The translations under genes and the position numbers were made by a program. Shown here in pieces: positions 46,558 through 57,258 of a stretch of 64,000 nt of DNA; position 1 is the stretch's first letter; every line of letters starts with the position of its first letter. The stretch is from Vibrio sp. SNU_ST1 (GTDB lineage Bacteria > Pseudomonadota > Gammaproteobacteria > Enterobacterales > Vibrionaceae), in assembly GCF_030563405.1 (NCBI RefSeq), contig NZ_CP130748.1:62001-126000 (forward strand), written 5' to 3'. Under the pieces are notes generated by a model. It did not search any database. It was not told the DNA's origin and saw only the letters and a program-made list of their open reading frames with translations.

Positions 46558-47451
46558 TTAATGAACCGTATTGCTGCCTTTATCTGCTGCTTCGGCATAC
46601 AGAGCATCAACATCATTCTTGTCGAACGAGTAGTTTGTGCCACAGTAATCGCAGTGTAGAGCAACGCTGCCTTCAGTGCTAAGAATGTCGTAGATCTCTT
46701 CTTGAGCGACAGTAATGATAGCGGCACCGCTTCGATCACGTGAACAACCACAGAAGAATTCAACCGGTTGTGGTGTGAACAGCTGTACTTTCTCTTGGTT
46801 GTACAAACGGTAAAGCAGTTCGTTTGCTTCTAGAGTGAATAGCTCTTCATTTTTAACTGTGTCAGTTAGCTGCTCTAGGTGCTCGAAGTCATCTGGTGTA
46901 CCGGTGCCGTCTGGCATCACTTGTAGCAACATACCCGCAGCGTGTGCTTTGCCTTCATGCTCGCCCGTGCGCAACCATAGACGTGTCTTTAGCTGTTCAG
47001 AGTTTGCGAAGTAACCTTCAAGGACTTCAGCTAGAGTGTCACCTTCAAGACCAACGATACCTTGGTAACGCTCACCTTTCTTAGGATCGATAGTGATCAC
47101 TAGGTGACCTTTACCTATTAGATCGTGCAGGCCAGCGTCGTCGGCAATGTCACCATCAAAGCGAGCAACGCCACGGATCTTCTGATCGTTATCGCCATTG
47201 ATAACAGCTAGAGATACAGGGCCATCACCTTGCAGTTGCATCGTGATAGAGCCTTCAAACTTTAGAGTCGCCGTGAGTAGCGTCGTTGAAACCAGTAGCT
47301 CACCCAACAGCTTTTGTACTGGCGCTGGGTATTCCTTGCTAGAAATAATCTGTTGGTACGCTTCGTCCATCTGTACCAATTCACCACGAACTGATAGGTC
47401 TTCAAATAGGTAGCGATTTAAAACATTACTTGTAGACATTGGGTTGGCCAT
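46558..47451 (-). CDS. hslO: Redox-regulated chaperonin Hsp33
   Basis: Hsp33 is a holdase chaperone activated by oxidation and unfolding of its zinc centre. The 297-residue product has the four zinc cysteines at the C-terminus as CxC ([11 protein letters not shown]) and CxxC (HCDYCGTNY). Length matches E. coli (292). The start ATG 47451 has AAGGA eight bases upstream. It follows hslR by 18 bases, forming the conserved hslR-hslO operon. Confidence 0.96.
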   Translation of the reverse strand: MANPMSTSNVLNRYLFEDLSVRGELVQMDEAYQQIISSKEYPAPVQKLLGELLVSTTLLTATLKFEGSITMQLQGDGPVSLAVINGDNDQKIRGVARFDGDIADDAGLHDLIGKGHLVITIDPKKGERYQGIVGLEGDTLAEVLEGYFANSEQLKTRLWLRTGEHEGKAHAAGMLLQVMPDGTGTPDDFEHLEQLTDTVKNEELFTLEANELLYRLYNQEKVQLFTPQPVEFFCGCSRDRSGAAIITVAQEEIYDILSTEGSVALHCDYCGTNYSFDKNDVDALYAEAADKGSNTVH

Positions 47452-47469
47452 TTGGCTATTCCTTCTAGC

Positions 47470-47856
47470 TTATTGAGTCTTGAACTTGATGATGTCACGA
47501 CGTTGCTTTTTATCTGGGCGACGTTCTGGTGCTGGGCTATGAGCATTCAGTTTACGTTGTGTTGCAAACTCTTCTCTCTTTGCCAAGCTCTCGGTGGTTT
47601 CTTCATAGAGGGTTTGAGCTATAGGAGCTCCACCACGATGAGCCGAGATTTTCTCGATTGTCACCGTCTTTTCTTCATTACCTTGGCGCAGGGTAATCAC
47701 TGCTCCAAGTTCGACAATTTTACTTGGCTTGCTGCGCTGACCATTATAGTGGACTTTGCCACCATCGACCATATTGCGAGCAATAGACCGGGTTTTGTAA
47801 AAACGAGCTGCCCACAACCATTTATCGAGTCTGACAGCTTCATTAGTAGTTTTCAT
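47470..47856 (-). CDS. hslR: Ribosome-associated heat shock protein Hsp15
   Basis: Hsp15 binds free 50S subunits carrying a nascent chain through an S4 RNA-binding domain. The 128-residue product shows the S4 motif VRLDKWLWAARFYKTRSIAR and VDGGKVHYNG, with a basic C-terminal tail (RPDKKQRRDIIKF). Length is near E. coli (133). It is first in the hslR-hslO operon and divergent from gspC, with about 280 bases between. Confidence 0.95.
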   Translation of the reverse strand: MKTTNEAVRLDKWLWAARFYKTRSIARNMVDGGKVHYNGQRSKPSKIVELGAVITLRQGNEEKTVTIEKISAHRGGAPIAQTLYEETTESLAKREEFATQRKLNAHSPAPERRPDKKQRRDIIKFKTQ

Positions 47857-48135
47857 ATAGGGCTGTGCCTTATTAAGTGAGAAATGAATGCGGTTTAACT
47901 GTAATGAACAGTGCGCAACATGCTTTTAATTACATTAAGTAGAAGCTTAAAGTGGAGGCGGTTGGCATTTTTTTCAAGTCATAATACAAAATAGCCATGT
48001 AATGCCGCTTTATAGATTTGCTATGATATAGTTCAGGATCTTATGCTTAAATAAGCTTGGTATCGAACGAATGAATAAAAAAGCTGAAAGTTTAATGATT
48101 TGCAGCATTTGTCGTCATGAAAAGGGGCAAGGAAA

Positions 48136-49059
48136 GTGAACTTTTTAGAGCTCAAGAATCGCGCAGGAAATTCTCCTGTGTTGAGCCGCTTATTAGAAAA
48201 TGGATTTGTACTTCAGCAGAAACTAAGCCTAGCGATGTGTTGTATGTTGATTGCAGCTTCCGCATGGATTTTAGGACAGCTTGCATGGTTTATTGAACCT
48301 GCTGAGCAAAACGTCGTGCCTTGGAAAGCAACAGCTTCATCGTCTTCTACTCCTCAATCGACCCTGGATATTTCTTCTTTGCAGCGGAGCAACCTTTTTG
48401 GTGCCTATAACCCAACCACGCCTGTTGTGGTTGAGCAGCAAGTTATCCAAGATGCGCCAAAGACACGATTGAACTTAGTTTTGGTAGGTGCAGTCGCCAG
48501 TTCTAATCCAAAACGGAGCTTAGCGGTCATTGCTAATCGCGGTACGCAGGCGACATACGGAATTAATGAAGAGATAGAAGGCACTAGAGCTAAGCTTAAA
48601 GCCGTATTAGTCGACCGTGTGATTATTGATAACTCAGGTCGAGACGAAACCTTGATGCTTGAAGGTATTGAGTACAAACGTTTAGCTGTCTCAGCACCAG
48701 CACCACCTCGCGCTTCTTCTTCGGTTCGTGGTAATAATCCCACTTCAGCAGAAGAGAAGTTGGATGAAATTAAAGCGAAGATAATGAAAGATCCGCAACA
48801 AATCTTCCAATATGTTCGACTGTCCCAGGTGAAGCGTGACGATAAAGTGATTGGTTATCGAGTGAGCCCGGGCAAAGACTCAGAACTTTTTAACTCAGTA
48901 GGGCTCCAAAATGGAGATGTTGCTACTCAATTAAATGGGCAAGACCTGACAGACCCAGCTGCTATGGGCAATATATTTCGTTCTATCTCTGAGCTAACAG
49001 AGCTAAACCTCGTCGTCGAGAGAGATGGTCAACAACATGAAGTGTTTATTGAATTTTAA
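48136..49059 (+). CDS. gspC: Type II secretion inner-membrane protein GspC
   Basis: GspC (EpsC) links the inner-membrane platform to the secretin. The 307-residue product has one membrane helix (about residues 34-55, MCCMLIAASAWILGQLAW), a periplasmic homology region around residues 100-175 (NLVLVGAVASS), and a C-terminal PDZ domain (about 220-307, with LQNGDVATQLNGQDL). It begins at GTG 48136, close behind AAGGA. First gene of the twelve-gene gsp operon. Confidence 0.95.
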   Translation: MNFLELKNRAGNSPVLSRLLENGFVLQQKLSLAMCCMLIAASAWILGQLAWFIEPAEQNVVPWKATASSSSTPQSTLDISSLQRSNLFGAYNPTTPVVVEQQVIQDAPKTRLNLVLVGAVASSNPKRSLAVIANRGTQATYGINEEIEGTRAKLKAVLVDRVIIDNSGRDETLMLEGIEYKRLAVSAPAPPRASSSVRGNNPTSAEEKLDEIKAKIMKDPQQIFQYVRLSQVKRDDKVIGYRVSPGKDSELFNSVGLQNGDVATQLNGQDLTDPAAMGNIFRSISELTELNLVVERDGQQHEVFIEF

Positions 49060-49099
49060 AACCTTGCGTCTAACGAAGACGAAAGTGTAGGAGAAGTAC

Positions 49100-51124
49100 G
49101 TGAAGCATTGGTTTAAGAAAAGTGCATGGTTATTGGCAGGAAGCTTAATCTGCACACCCGCCGCCATCGCGAGTGATTTTAGTGCTAGTTTTAAAGGCAC
49201 TGATATTCAAGAGTTTATTAATATTGTTGGTCGTAACCTAGAGAAGACGATCATCGTCGATCCATCGGTGCGCGGAAAAATCGATGTGCGCAGCTATGAC
49301 GTACTTAATGAAGAGCAATATTACAGCTTCTTCTTAAACGTATTGGAAGTGTACGGCTACGCAGTCGTTGAAATGGACTCGGGTGTTCTTAAGATCATCA
49401 AAGCGAAAGATTCTAAAACCTCGGCAATCCCAGTTGTTGGCGACCGTGATTCGATCACAGGCGATAGCGTTGTAACTCGTGTTGTGACGGTTCGTAATGT
49501 CTCGGTTCGTGAGCTATCTCCTCTGCTTCGTCAACTGAATGACAACGCGGGCGCGGGTAACGTGGTGCACTACGATCCTGCAAATATTATTTTGATTACC
49601 GGCCGAGCGGCGGTTGTAAACCGTTTAGCTGAAATCATCAAGCGTGTAGACCAAGCGGGTGATAAAGAGATTGAAGTCGTTGAACTAAAAAATGCTTCAG
49701 CAGCGGAGATGGTGCGTATTGTAGATGCATTAAGCAAAACTACGGATGCGAAAAATACGCCAGCCTTCCTACAGCCTAAATTAGTTGCCGATGAGCGTAC
49801 CAATGCAATTCTTATCTCAGGGGACCCTAAAGTACGTAGTCGTTTAAGAAAGTTGATTGAACAGCTTGATGTGGAAATGGCGACTAAGGGCAATAACCAA
49901 GTTATCTACCTTAAATACGCAAAAGCAGAAGATTTAGTCGATGTGCTGAAAGGCGTATCAGACAACCTGCAGTCAGAGAAACAAACATCAACCAAAGGCA
50001 GTTCATCGCAGCGAAACCAAGTGATGATTTCGGCTCATAGTGATACGAACTCGTTGGTGATTACCGCACAGCCAGACATCATGAACGCGCTGCAAGACGT
50101 GATCGCTCAACTCGATATCCGTCGTGCTCAAGTGTTGATTGAAGCCTTAATTGTTGAAATGGCAGAAGGTGACGGCGTTAACCTGGGTGTGCAGTGGGGC
50201 AACCTAGAAACGGGTGCCATGATTCAATATAGCAATACAGGTGCATCGATTGGCGGTGTGATGGTGGGGCTAGAAGAAGCAAAAGACTCGACAACAACCA
50301 AAGCGGTTTACGATAAGGATAATAATTTCCTACGTAATGAAACCACGACAGAAAAGGGTGACTATTCAACGTTAGCATCTGCTCTTTCTGGCGTTAATGG
50401 TGCTGCAATGAGTGTGGTTATGGGCGACTGGACTGCCTTGATCAGTGCGGTAGCAACCGATTCAAACTCAAACATTCTGTCTTCTCCAAGTATTACGGTA
50501 ATGGATAACGGCGAAGCGTCCTTTATCGTTGGTGAAGAGGTGCCCGTTCTAACCGGTTCTACAGCAGGTTCAAGTAACGATAATCCATTCCAAACGGTTG
50601 AGCGTAAAGAAGTGGGTATCAAGTTGAAAGTGGTGCCGCAGATCAATGAAGGTGACTCGGTACAGCTACAAATAGAACAAGAAGTATCGAACGTATTAGG
50701 GGCAAACGGGGCAGTAGATGTTCGTTTTGCTAAGCGTCAACTTAACACGTCAGTGATTGTTCAAGATGGTCAAATGCTGGTGTTGGGTGGCTTGATTGAT
50801 GAGCGTGCACTGGAGAGTGAATCTAAGGTGCCGTTCTTGGGTGATATTCCTGTTCTTGGACACCTATTCAAATCAACCAGTACTCAGGTTGAGAAAAAGA
50901 ACCTAATGGTATTCATCAAGCCAACCATTATTCGTGATGGCATGACTGCAGATGGTATCACACAGCGCAAATACAACTTTATCCGTGCAGAGCAGCTGTA
51001 CAAGGCTGAGCAAGGCTTGAAACTGATGGATAACGATAATATTCCAGTACTTCCTAAGTTTGGCGATAGCATGAATCATCCTGCTGAAATCCAAGCCTTC
51101 ATCGATCAAATGGAAGTAGAATAA
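49100..51124 (+). CDS. gspD: Type II secretion secretin GspD
   Basis: GspD forms the outer-membrane channel. The 674-residue product has a signal peptide (cleavage after about residue 25, IAS), N0 to N3 periplasmic domains, and the secretin C-domain with VPVLTGS and the [16 protein letters not shown] signature. GTG 49100 follows GGAG. A Lys/Ser/Thr-rich insertion near residue 300 ([11 protein letters not shown]) lies in the N3 domain, as in other Vibrionaceae EpsD. The stop overlaps the gspE start. Confidence 0.97.
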   Translation: MKHWFKKSAWLLAGSLICTPAAIASDFSASFKGTDIQEFINIVGRNLEKTIIVDPSVRGKIDVRSYDVLNEEQYYSFFLNVLEVYGYAVVEMDSGVLKIIKAKDSKTSAIPVVGDRDSITGDSVVTRVVTVRNVSVRELSPLLRQLNDNAGAGNVVHYDPANIILITGRAAVVNRLAEIIKRVDQAGDKEIEVVELKNASAAEMVRIVDALSKTTDAKNTPAFLQPKLVADERTNAILISGDPKVRSRLRKLIEQLDVEMATKGNNQVIYLKYAKAEDLVDVLKGVSDNLQSEKQTSTKGSSSQRNQVMISAHSDTNSLVITAQPDIMNALQDVIAQLDIRRAQVLIEALIVEMAEGDGVNLGVQWGNLETGAMIQYSNTGASIGGVMVGLEEAKDSTTTKAVYDKDNNFLRNETTTEKGDYSTLASALSGVNGAAMSVVMGDWTALISAVATDSNSNILSSPSITVMDNGEASFIVGEEVPVLTGSTAGSSNDNPFQTVERKEVGIKLKVVPQINEGDSVQLQIEQEVSNVLGANGAVDVRFAKRQLNTSVIVQDGQMLVLGGLIDERALESESKVPFLGDIPVLGHLFKSTSTQVEKKNLMVFIKPTIIRDGMTADGITQRKYNFIRAEQLYKAEQGLKLMDNDNIPVLPKFGDSMNHPAEIQAFIDQMEVE

Positions 51125-52626
51125 TGGCTGAATTGGTAGGGGCGGCACGTACTTATCAGCGCTTGCCGTTTAGCTTTGCGAATCGCTACAAGATGGTGTT
51201 GGAATATCAGCACCCAGAGCGCACGCCGGTACTTTATTATGTTGAACCTCTGAAATCGGCGGCGATCATTGAAGTGAGCCGTGTTGTGAAAAATGGCTTC
51301 ATGCCACAAGCGATCGGCGCAGACGAATTTGATAAAAAACTGACGGACGCGTACCAGCGTGACTCGTCGGAAGCTCGACAGTTAATGGAAGATATTGGTG
51401 CTGACAATGACGACTTCTTCTCGTTAGCGGAAGAGTTGCCACAAGACGAAGACTTGCTTGAATCAGAAGACGACGCACCGATCATCAAGTTAATTAATGC
51501 GATGTTGGGTGAGGCGATTAAAGAAGGTGCTTCGGATATTCATATCGAAACCTTCGAAAAGTCATTGTCGATCCGTTTCCGTATTGATGGTGTGCTGCGT
51601 GATGTGTTAGCACCAAGCCGTAAATTGGCTCCGCTGTTGGTTTCGCGTGTCAAGGTTATGGCTAAGCTGGATATTGCGGAAAAACGCGTGCCACAAGACG
51701 GTCGTATTTCTCTACGTATCGGCGGCCGAGCGGTCGACGTGCGTGTTTCTACCATGCCTTCTTCGCATGGTGAGCGTGTAGTAATGCGTCTGTTGGACAA
51801 AAACGCCACTCGCCTAGATTTACACAGTTTGGGTATGACGGCAGAGAACCACGAGAACTTCCGTAAACTTATTCAGCGCCCACACGGTATTATCTTGGTT
51901 ACCGGTCCTACGGGTTCTGGTAAATCAACGACCTTGTACGCTGGCCTACAAGAACTTAACAGTAACGAACGCAACATCCTTACCGTTGAAGACCCAATCG
52001 AATTTGATATTGATGGTATTGGACAAACACAGGTAAACCCTAAGGTTGATATGACCTTTGCGCGTGGTTTGCGTGCCATTCTTCGTCAAGATCCCGATGT
52101 AGTGATGATTGGTGAGATCCGTGATTTAGAGACTGCTGAGATCGCTGTTCAAGCCTCTTTGACGGGTCACTTAGTCATGTCGACTCTTCACACCAATACG
52201 GCAATCGGGGCGATCACGCGTCTGCGTGATATGGGCATTGAACCCTTCTTGATCTCTTCTTCTCTGCTGGGTGTTTTGGCTCAGCGCTTGGTCCGTACTC
52301 TGTGTAACGACTGTAAAGAACCTTACGAAGCCGATAAAGAACAGAAAAAGCTGTTTGGTATGAAGAAGAAAGAGAGCCTCACACTTTACCATGCAAAAGG
52401 TTGTGAAGAGTGTGGCCATAAAGGTTATAGAGGTCGTACCGGTATTCATGAGCTACTGATGATTGATGATTCGGTACAAGAGCTGATTCACAGTGAAGCT
52501 GGCGAACAGGCAATTGAGAAAGCGATTCGTGGCACAACCCCAAGTATTCGAGATGATGGCTTGAGCAAAGTTCTGAAAGGGGTAACGTCCTTAGAAGAAG
52601 TGATGCGAGTGACTAAGGAAGTCTAG
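51124..52626 (+). CDS. gspE: Type II secretion ATPase GspE
   Basis: GspE is the cytoplasmic ATPase that drives pseudopilus assembly. The 500-residue product shows Walker [10 protein letters not shown] (near residue 260), the Asp box, Walker B in [14 protein letters not shown], the His box [12 protein letters not shown], and the tetracysteine zinc motif CNDC and CEEC near residues 397-430. Start and gspD stop overlap in TAATG. Length matches EpsE of V. cholerae. Confidence 0.97.
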   Translation: MAELVGAARTYQRLPFSFANRYKMVLEYQHPERTPVLYYVEPLKSAAIIEVSRVVKNGFMPQAIGADEFDKKLTDAYQRDSSEARQLMEDIGADNDDFFSLAEELPQDEDLLESEDDAPIIKLINAMLGEAIKEGASDIHIETFEKSLSIRFRIDGVLRDVLAPSRKLAPLLVSRVKVMAKLDIAEKRVPQDGRISLRIGGRAVDVRVSTMPSSHGERVVMRLLDKNATRLDLHSLGMTAENHENFRKLIQRPHGIILVTGPTGSGKSTTLYAGLQELNSNERNILTVEDPIEFDIDGIGQTQVNPKVDMTFARGLRAILRQDPDVVMIGEIRDLETAEIAVQASLTGHLVMSTLHTNTAIGAITRLRDMGIEPFLISSSLLGVLAQRLVRTLCNDCKEPYEADKEQKKLFGMKKKESLTLYHAKGCEECGHKGYRGRTGIHELLMIDDSVQELIHSEAGEQAIEKAIRGTTPSIRDDGLSKVLKGVTSLEEVMRVTKEV

Positions 52627-52627
52627 T

Positions 52628-53848
52628 ATGGCGGCATTTGAATACAAAGCGTTGGATGCCAAGGGTAAGAGCAAAAAAGGCTCAATTGAAGCAGATAATG
52701 CTCGTCAGGCTCGCCAACGTTTAAAAGAACAAGGCTTGATGCCGGTTGAGATGACCGAGGCTAAAGCAAAAATAGCGAAAGGTGCTCAGCCATCGACCAG
52801 TTTTAAACGTGGTATCAGTACGCCTGATTTGGCTTTGATTACTCGTCAGATATCAACGCTCGTTCAATCAGGCATGCCGCTAGAAGAGTGCTTGAAAGCG
52901 GTTGCTGAGCAGTCTGAAAAGCCACGTATTCGAACTATGTTACTGGCTGTCCGATCTAAAGTGACAGAAGGTTACTCGCTAGCGGATAGCTTGTCTGATT
53001 ATCCACACATCTTCGATGAGCTCTTTAGGGCCATGGTTGCGGCGGGTGAGAAGTCTGGGCATTTAGACGCGGTATTGGAGCGATTAGCCGATTACGCTGA
53101 AAATCGTCAGAAGATGCGCTCTAAGCTGCTCCAAGCCATGATCTATCCTGTGGTACTGGTGGTGTTTGCGGTGACGATAGTCTCCTTCTTGCTCGCCACC
53201 GTAGTACCTAAGATCGTTGAGCCGATTATTCAGATGGGCCAAGAACTTCCTCAGTCGACACAATTTTTATTAGCCTCGAGTGAATTTATTCAGAATTGGG
53301 GTATCCAATTACTGTTGTTGACTATTGGTGTGATTGTTCTTGTGAAGACCGCGTTGAAAAAGCCGGGAGTTCGTATGAGCTGGGATCGAAAATTGTTGAA
53401 TATTCCGCTGATCGGCAAGATAGCGAAAGGGATCAATACCTCTCGTTTTGCAAGGACACTCTCAATTTGTACCTCGAGTGCGATTCCAATCCTTGAAGGG
53501 ATGAAGGTCGCGGTTGATGTGATGTCGAATCAACATGTGAAAAAACAAGTATTACAAGCATCAGACAGTGTTAGAGAAGGCGCAAGCCTGCGTAAAGCAT
53601 TGGATCAAACCAAACTATTTCCCCCGATGATGCTGCATATGATCGCCAGTGGTGAGCAGAGTGGTCAGTTGGAACAGATGCTGACAAGAGCGGCTGATAA
53701 CCAAGACCAAAGTTTTGAATCGACGGTTAATATCGCGTTAGGCATTTTCACCCCAGCGCTTATCGCGTTGATGGCCGGTTTGGTGCTGTTTATCGTGATG
53801 GCGACGCTGATGCCGATGCTTGAAATGAACAATTTAATGAGTGGATAA
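52628..53848 (+). CDS. gspF: Type II secretion inner-membrane platform protein GspF
   Basis: The 406-residue polytopic protein has two GspF domains (about residues 70-190 and 270-395), each ending in hydrophobic helices, and the YPVVLVVFAVTIVSFLL membrane segment near 170. It interacts with GspE and GspL. AAGGAAG lies before the ATG, one base after the gspE stop. Confidence 0.97.
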   Translation: MAAFEYKALDAKGKSKKGSIEADNARQARQRLKEQGLMPVEMTEAKAKIAKGAQPSTSFKRGISTPDLALITRQISTLVQSGMPLEECLKAVAEQSEKPRIRTMLLAVRSKVTEGYSLADSLSDYPHIFDELFRAMVAAGEKSGHLDAVLERLADYAENRQKMRSKLLQAMIYPVVLVVFAVTIVSFLLATVVPKIVEPIIQMGQELPQSTQFLLASSEFIQNWGIQLLLLTIGVIVLVKTALKKPGVRMSWDRKLLNIPLIGKIAKGINTSRFARTLSICTSSAIPILEGMKVAVDVMSNQHVKKQVLQASDSVREGASLRKALDQTKLFPPMMLHMIASGEQSGQLEQMLTRAADNQDQSFESTVNIALGIFTPALIALMAGLVLFIVMATLMPMLEMNNLMSG

Positions 53849-53936
53849 CGTACTGCTCATCAGACGTTAGTTTTTGGATTATCGAGAAGAAGGACATTAT
53901 TACCTTCAACTCGCTATCTGTAATTTGGAGAAAATA

Positions 53937-54380
53937 ATGAAAAACAGAATGAAAAAACAGTCAGGCTTTACCCTATTAGAAGTGATGGTTGTTGTGGTTA
54001 TCCTTGGTGTTTTAGCTAGCTTTGTTGTTCCTAACCTTTTGGGTAACAAAGAGAAGGCGGATCAACAGAAAGCCATCACGGATATTGTGGCGCTAGAGAA
54101 CGCGCTAGATATGTACAAACTGGATAACAGCGTCTACCCAACAACGGATCAAGGCCTTGATGGATTGGTTTCTAAGCCAAGCAGCCCAGAGCCTCGTAAC
54201 TACCGTGACGGTGGCTACATCAAGCGTCTACCTAATGACCCATGGGGCAATGAGTACCAGTACCTAAGCCCTGGCGATAACGGCACTATCGATATCTTTA
54301 CACTTGGCGCTGATGGCCAAGAAGGTGGAGAAGGTATTGCTGCGGATATCGGTAACTGGAACATGCAAGATTTCCAATAA
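53937..54380 (+). CDS. gspG: Major pseudopilin GspG
   Basis: GspG is the main subunit of the periplasmic pseudopilus. The 147-residue precursor has a short leader, the prepilin peptidase site QSG-FTLLEVMVVVVIL with the conserved Glu5, and the calcium-binding C-terminal region with NDPWGNEY and DGQEGGEG. I chose ATG 53937 with GGAG six bases upstream; the longer frame from 53874 would put 21 extra residues before the leader. Confidence 0.97.
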   Translation: MKNRMKKQSGFTLLEVMVVVVILGVLASFVVPNLLGNKEKADQQKAITDIVALENALDMYKLDNSVYPTTDQGLDGLVSKPSSPEPRNYRDGGYIKRLPNDPWGNEYQYLSPGDNGTIDIFTLGADGQEGGEGIAADIGNWNMQDFQ

Positions 54381-54480
54381 GCTTCGGCTTATTGTCGCTT
54401 GATAAGTTCCTGTTGATTGAACGGTTCGTGTTAGTTGATACGTTATTGATGGTAGGACGTAAACAGATGGAGTCTCCAAG

Positions 54481-55074
54481 GTGAAAACTAAGCAAAGACA
54501 GCCAGGTTTTACCTTGATTGAGATTCTCTTAGTGTTGGTACTACTGTCAGTAACGGCGGTCGCGGTGATAGCGACTATTCCGACCAATAGCAAAGATGTC
54601 GCTAAAAAATACGCTCAAAGCTTTTATCAACGAGTTCAATTACTCAATGAAGAGGCTATTTTGAGTGGCTTGGATTTTGGCGTTCGTGTCGATGAAAAGA
54701 AATCGACTTACTTTCTGATGGCTCTTAAGTCAGAAGGTTGGCAAGAAGTCGAATTTGAAAAAATCCCCTCTTCAACTGAATTACCGGAAGAACTCGCGTT
54801 GTCACTGACTTTAGGTGGTGGCGCATGGGAAGACGATGATCGTTTGTTCACTCCCGGAAACTTGTTTGATGAAGATATGTTTGCGGATCTTGAAGAGGAA
54901 AAAAAGCCCAAGCCACCTCAGATATACATCTTGTCGAGTGCTGAAATGACGCCATTTGTATTGTCGTTTTATCCAAATACCGGAGACACCATACAAGATG
55001 GTTGGCGTATTCGAGTGTTGGATAATGGTGTGATTCGACTGCTAGAGCCGGGAGAAGAAGATGAAGAGGAATAA
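54481..55074 (+). CDS. gspH: Minor pseudopilin GspH
   Basis: The 197-residue precursor has the leader and cleavage site QPG-FTLIEILLVLVLLS with Glu5, then a beta-rich domain and an acidic tail (EPGEEDEEE). It starts at GTG 54481 with GGAG eight bases upstream, 100 bases after gspG. The 3' end overlaps gspI by 14 bases. Confidence 0.93.
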   Translation: MKTKQRQPGFTLIEILLVLVLLSVTAVAVIATIPTNSKDVAKKYAQSFYQRVQLLNEEAILSGLDFGVRVDEKKSTYFLMALKSEGWQEVEFEKIPSSTELPEELALSLTLGGGAWEDDDRLFTPGNLFDEDMFADLEEEKKPKPPQIYILSSAEMTPFVLSFYPNTGDTIQDGWRIRVLDNGVIRLLEPGEEDEEE

Positions 55075-55435
55075 CCGTTCTCCTTATCGTTCTCGTGGTA
55101 TGACGCTGCTTGAGGTGTTGGTTGCACTTGCTATCTTTGCTACGGCTGCGATCAGTGTGATTCGTGCTGTCACCCAACACATTAATACCCTCAGTTATCT
55201 AGAAGAAAAAACCTTCGCGGCGATGGTTGTTGATAACCAGATGGCCTTAGTCATGCTGCATCCTGAGAAGCTTAAAAAAGCGCAGGGCACGCAAGAGTTA
55301 GCGGGAAGAGAGTGGTTCTGGAAGGTGACTCCCATCGATACCAGCGATAATTTATTAAAGGCGTTTGATGTGAGTGTGGCAACCAGTAAGAAAGCTTCTC
55401 CAGTGGTCACGGTGCGCAGCTATGTGGTCAATTAA
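55061..55435 (+). CDS. gspI: Minor pseudopilin GspI
   Basis: The 124-residue precursor has a basic leader and the site SRG-MTLLEVLVALAIFA with Glu5. GspI forms the pseudopilus tip complex with GspJ and GspK. GGGAGAAG precedes the ATG. Its last codons lie where the gspJ 18-base repeat begins. Confidence 0.95.
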   Translation: MKRNNRSPYRSRGMTLLEVLVALAIFATAAISVIRAVTQHINTLSYLEEKTFAAMVVDNQMALVMLHPEKLKKAQGTQELAGREWFWKVTPIDTSDNLLKAFDVSVATSKKASPVVTVRSYVVN

Positions 55436-55529
55436 AAGCATGTGGTCAACTAAGAGCGTGTGGTTAAGTAAAATCGTGTCGTTAGCTAAGAGCAAGTCGC
55501 TAAGCAAGAGCATGTCCGCCAATAAGCGA
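55422..55529 (+). repeat. Six degenerate 18-base tandem repeats in gspJ
   Basis: Units start at 55422, 55440, 55458, 55476, 55494 and 55512. The first two, ATGTGGTCAATTAAAAGC and ATGTGGTCAACTAAGAGC, differ at two positions, and the later ones diverge progressively. Four of the remaining junctions keep ATG or GTG in frame. Confidence 0.85.
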
Positions 55530-56225
55530 GAGCCTCGTAAACAAGGTATATCTTCAAAAGGGAGAGGCTTTACTTTAATCGAAGTTTTGGTTTCGATTGC
55601 CATCTTTTCCACGTTAAGCATGGCGGCTTATCAGGTGGTAAATCAGGTTCAACGAAGCAACGAACTCTCTATTGAGCGCAGTGCTCGTTTAAATCAACTG
55701 CAACGCAGTTTAGTCATTTTAGATAATGATTTTCGCCAGATGGCGGTACGACAATTTCGTACCAATGGTGAAGAAGCATCATCTAAGCTGATCCTAATGA
55801 AAGAGTATTTACTGGATTCCGACAGTGTTGGCATCATGTTTACTCGCCTTGGTTGGCACAATCCACAGCAGCAGTTCCCTCGCGGCGAGGTCACGAAGGT
55901 AGGCTACCGCATAAAAGAGGAAACGCTTGAGCGTGTATGGTGGCGTTATCCCGATACACCTGCCGGCCAACAAGGTGTGATTACTCCTCTGCTTGATGAT
56001 GTTGAGAACCTGGAGTTCGAGTTTTATGACGGAAGCCGCTGGGGCAAAGAGTGGCAAACCGATAAATCACTGCCTAAAGCAGTGAGACTTAAGCTGACAC
56101 TGAAAGATTACGGTGAGATAGAACGTGTTTATCTCACACCAAGTGGCGCCTTAGATCAGGTCGATGATTCTTCAAACAGTGACTCTTCAGGCAGTAATGA
56201 GGGGAATAATGATTCATCAAACTAA
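55422..56225 (+). CDS. gspJ: Minor pseudopilin GspJ with repeated leader
   Basis: The prepilin site [17 protein letters not shown] with Glu5 and the downstream QVQRSNELS region identify GspJ. The leader before the cleavage site is unusually long, about 46 residues from ATG 55422, and is built of six degenerate six-residue repeats ([36 protein letters not shown]). The start is uncertain: ATG 55422, ATG 55440, GTG 55458, GTG 55476 and ATG 55512 are all in frame without a good Shine-Dalgarno. As the leader is removed by prepilin peptidase, the mature protein is normal whichever is used. A Ser/Asn-rich tail ends the protein. Confidence 0.9.
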   Translation: MWSIKSMWSTKSVWLSKIVSLAKSKSLSKSMSANKREPRKQGISSKGRGFTLIEVLVSIAIFSTLSMAAYQVVNQVQRSNELSIERSARLNQLQRSLVILDNDFRQMAVRQFRTNGEEASSKLILMKEYLLDSDSVGIMFTRLGWHNPQQQFPRGEVTKVGYRIKEETLERVWWRYPDTPAGQQGVITPLLDDVENLEFEFYDGSRWGKEWQTDKSLPKAVRLKLTLKDYGEIERVYLTPSGALDQVDDSSNSDSSGSNEGNNDSSN

Positions 56226-57258
56226 TAAGCCTGCACTGTCAAGACCTGCTGTGGGGCGTAAGCAGCGTGGTGTCGCGCTGATCATTATTCTGATGCTTTT
56301 GGCGATCATGGCAACCATAGCTGGCAGTATGTCTGAACGTTTGTTTACTCAATTCAAACGTGTTGGTAATCAATTGAATTACCAACAGGCCTACTGGTAT
56401 AGCATTGGTGTGGAAGCGCTTGTCCAAGACGGCATTAGGCAAAGTTATAAAGATAGTGATACGGTTAATCTAAGCCAACCATGGGCGTTAGAAGAGCAGG
56501 TATACCCATTGGATTATGGCCAAGTTAAAGGGCGTATCGTTGATGCGCAGGCTTGTTTCAATCTTAATGCGCTCGCTGGAATTACGACGACATCAAGTAA
56601 CCAAGCTCCTTATTTAGTGAAGGTTTGGCAAACCTTACTGGAAAACCAAGATGTGGAGCCTTATCAGGCTGAGGTTATCGCAAATTCAAGTTGGGAGTTT
56701 CTGGACTCTGATACTCGAGCCACCTCTTCGACGGGTGTAGAAGACAGCACTTATGAGGCGATGAAGCCAGCTTATTTGGCGGCGAATGGCTTAATGGCGG
56801 ATGAATCGGAGCTGCGAGCCGTTTATCAGGTCTCTGGTGAGGCAATGGAAAAGGTACATCCATTTATTTGCGCTTTGCCCACTGATGATTTCCGATTAAA
56901 CGTGAATACCATCTCGGAAAAGCAGGCGTCTTTACTGGAAGCAATGTTTGCACCCGGTCTAAGTGAATCGGACGCAAAACAGCTGGTAGACAAGCGGCCA
57001 TTTGATGGCTGGGATTCGGTGGATGCGTTTATGGCTGAGCCTGCTATTGTTGGTGTGAGTGCTGAAGTCAGCAAACAAGCGAAAGCATATTTAACTGTAG
57101 ATAGCGCCTATTTTGAGCTAGATGCAGAGGTATTAGTTGAGCAGTCTCGTGTACGTATACGAACGCTTTTCTATAGTAGTAATAGAGAAACAGTGACGGT
57201 AGTACGCCGTCGTTTTGGAGGAATCCGTGAGCGAGTTTCTGACCGTTCGACTGAGTAG
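56209..57258 (+). CDS. gspK: Minor pseudopilin GspK
   Basis: GspK caps the pseudopilus. The 349-residue precursor has the site [22 protein letters not shown]; Glu5 is missing, which is normal for GspK. The large helical insertion domain is present, with [16 protein letters not shown] and the IVGVSAEVS end. I chose ATG 56209 behind GAGGGG rather than the longer frame from 56164. It overlaps gspJ by 17 bases and gspL by 32. Confidence 0.95.
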   Translation: MIHQTNKPALSRPAVGRKQRGVALIIILMLLAIMATIAGSMSERLFTQFKRVGNQLNYQQAYWYSIGVEALVQDGIRQSYKDSDTVNLSQPWALEEQVYPLDYGQVKGRIVDAQACFNLNALAGITTTSSNQAPYLVKVWQTLLENQDVEPYQAEVIANSSWEFLDSDTRATSSTGVEDSTYEAMKPAYLAANGLMADESELRAVYQVSGEAMEKVHPFICALPTDDFRLNVNTISEKQASLLEAMFAPGLSESDAKQLVDKRPFDGWDSVDAFMAEPAIVGVSAEVSKQAKAYLTVDSAYFELDAEVLVEQSRVRIRTLFYSSNRETVTVVRRRFGGIRERVSDRSTE

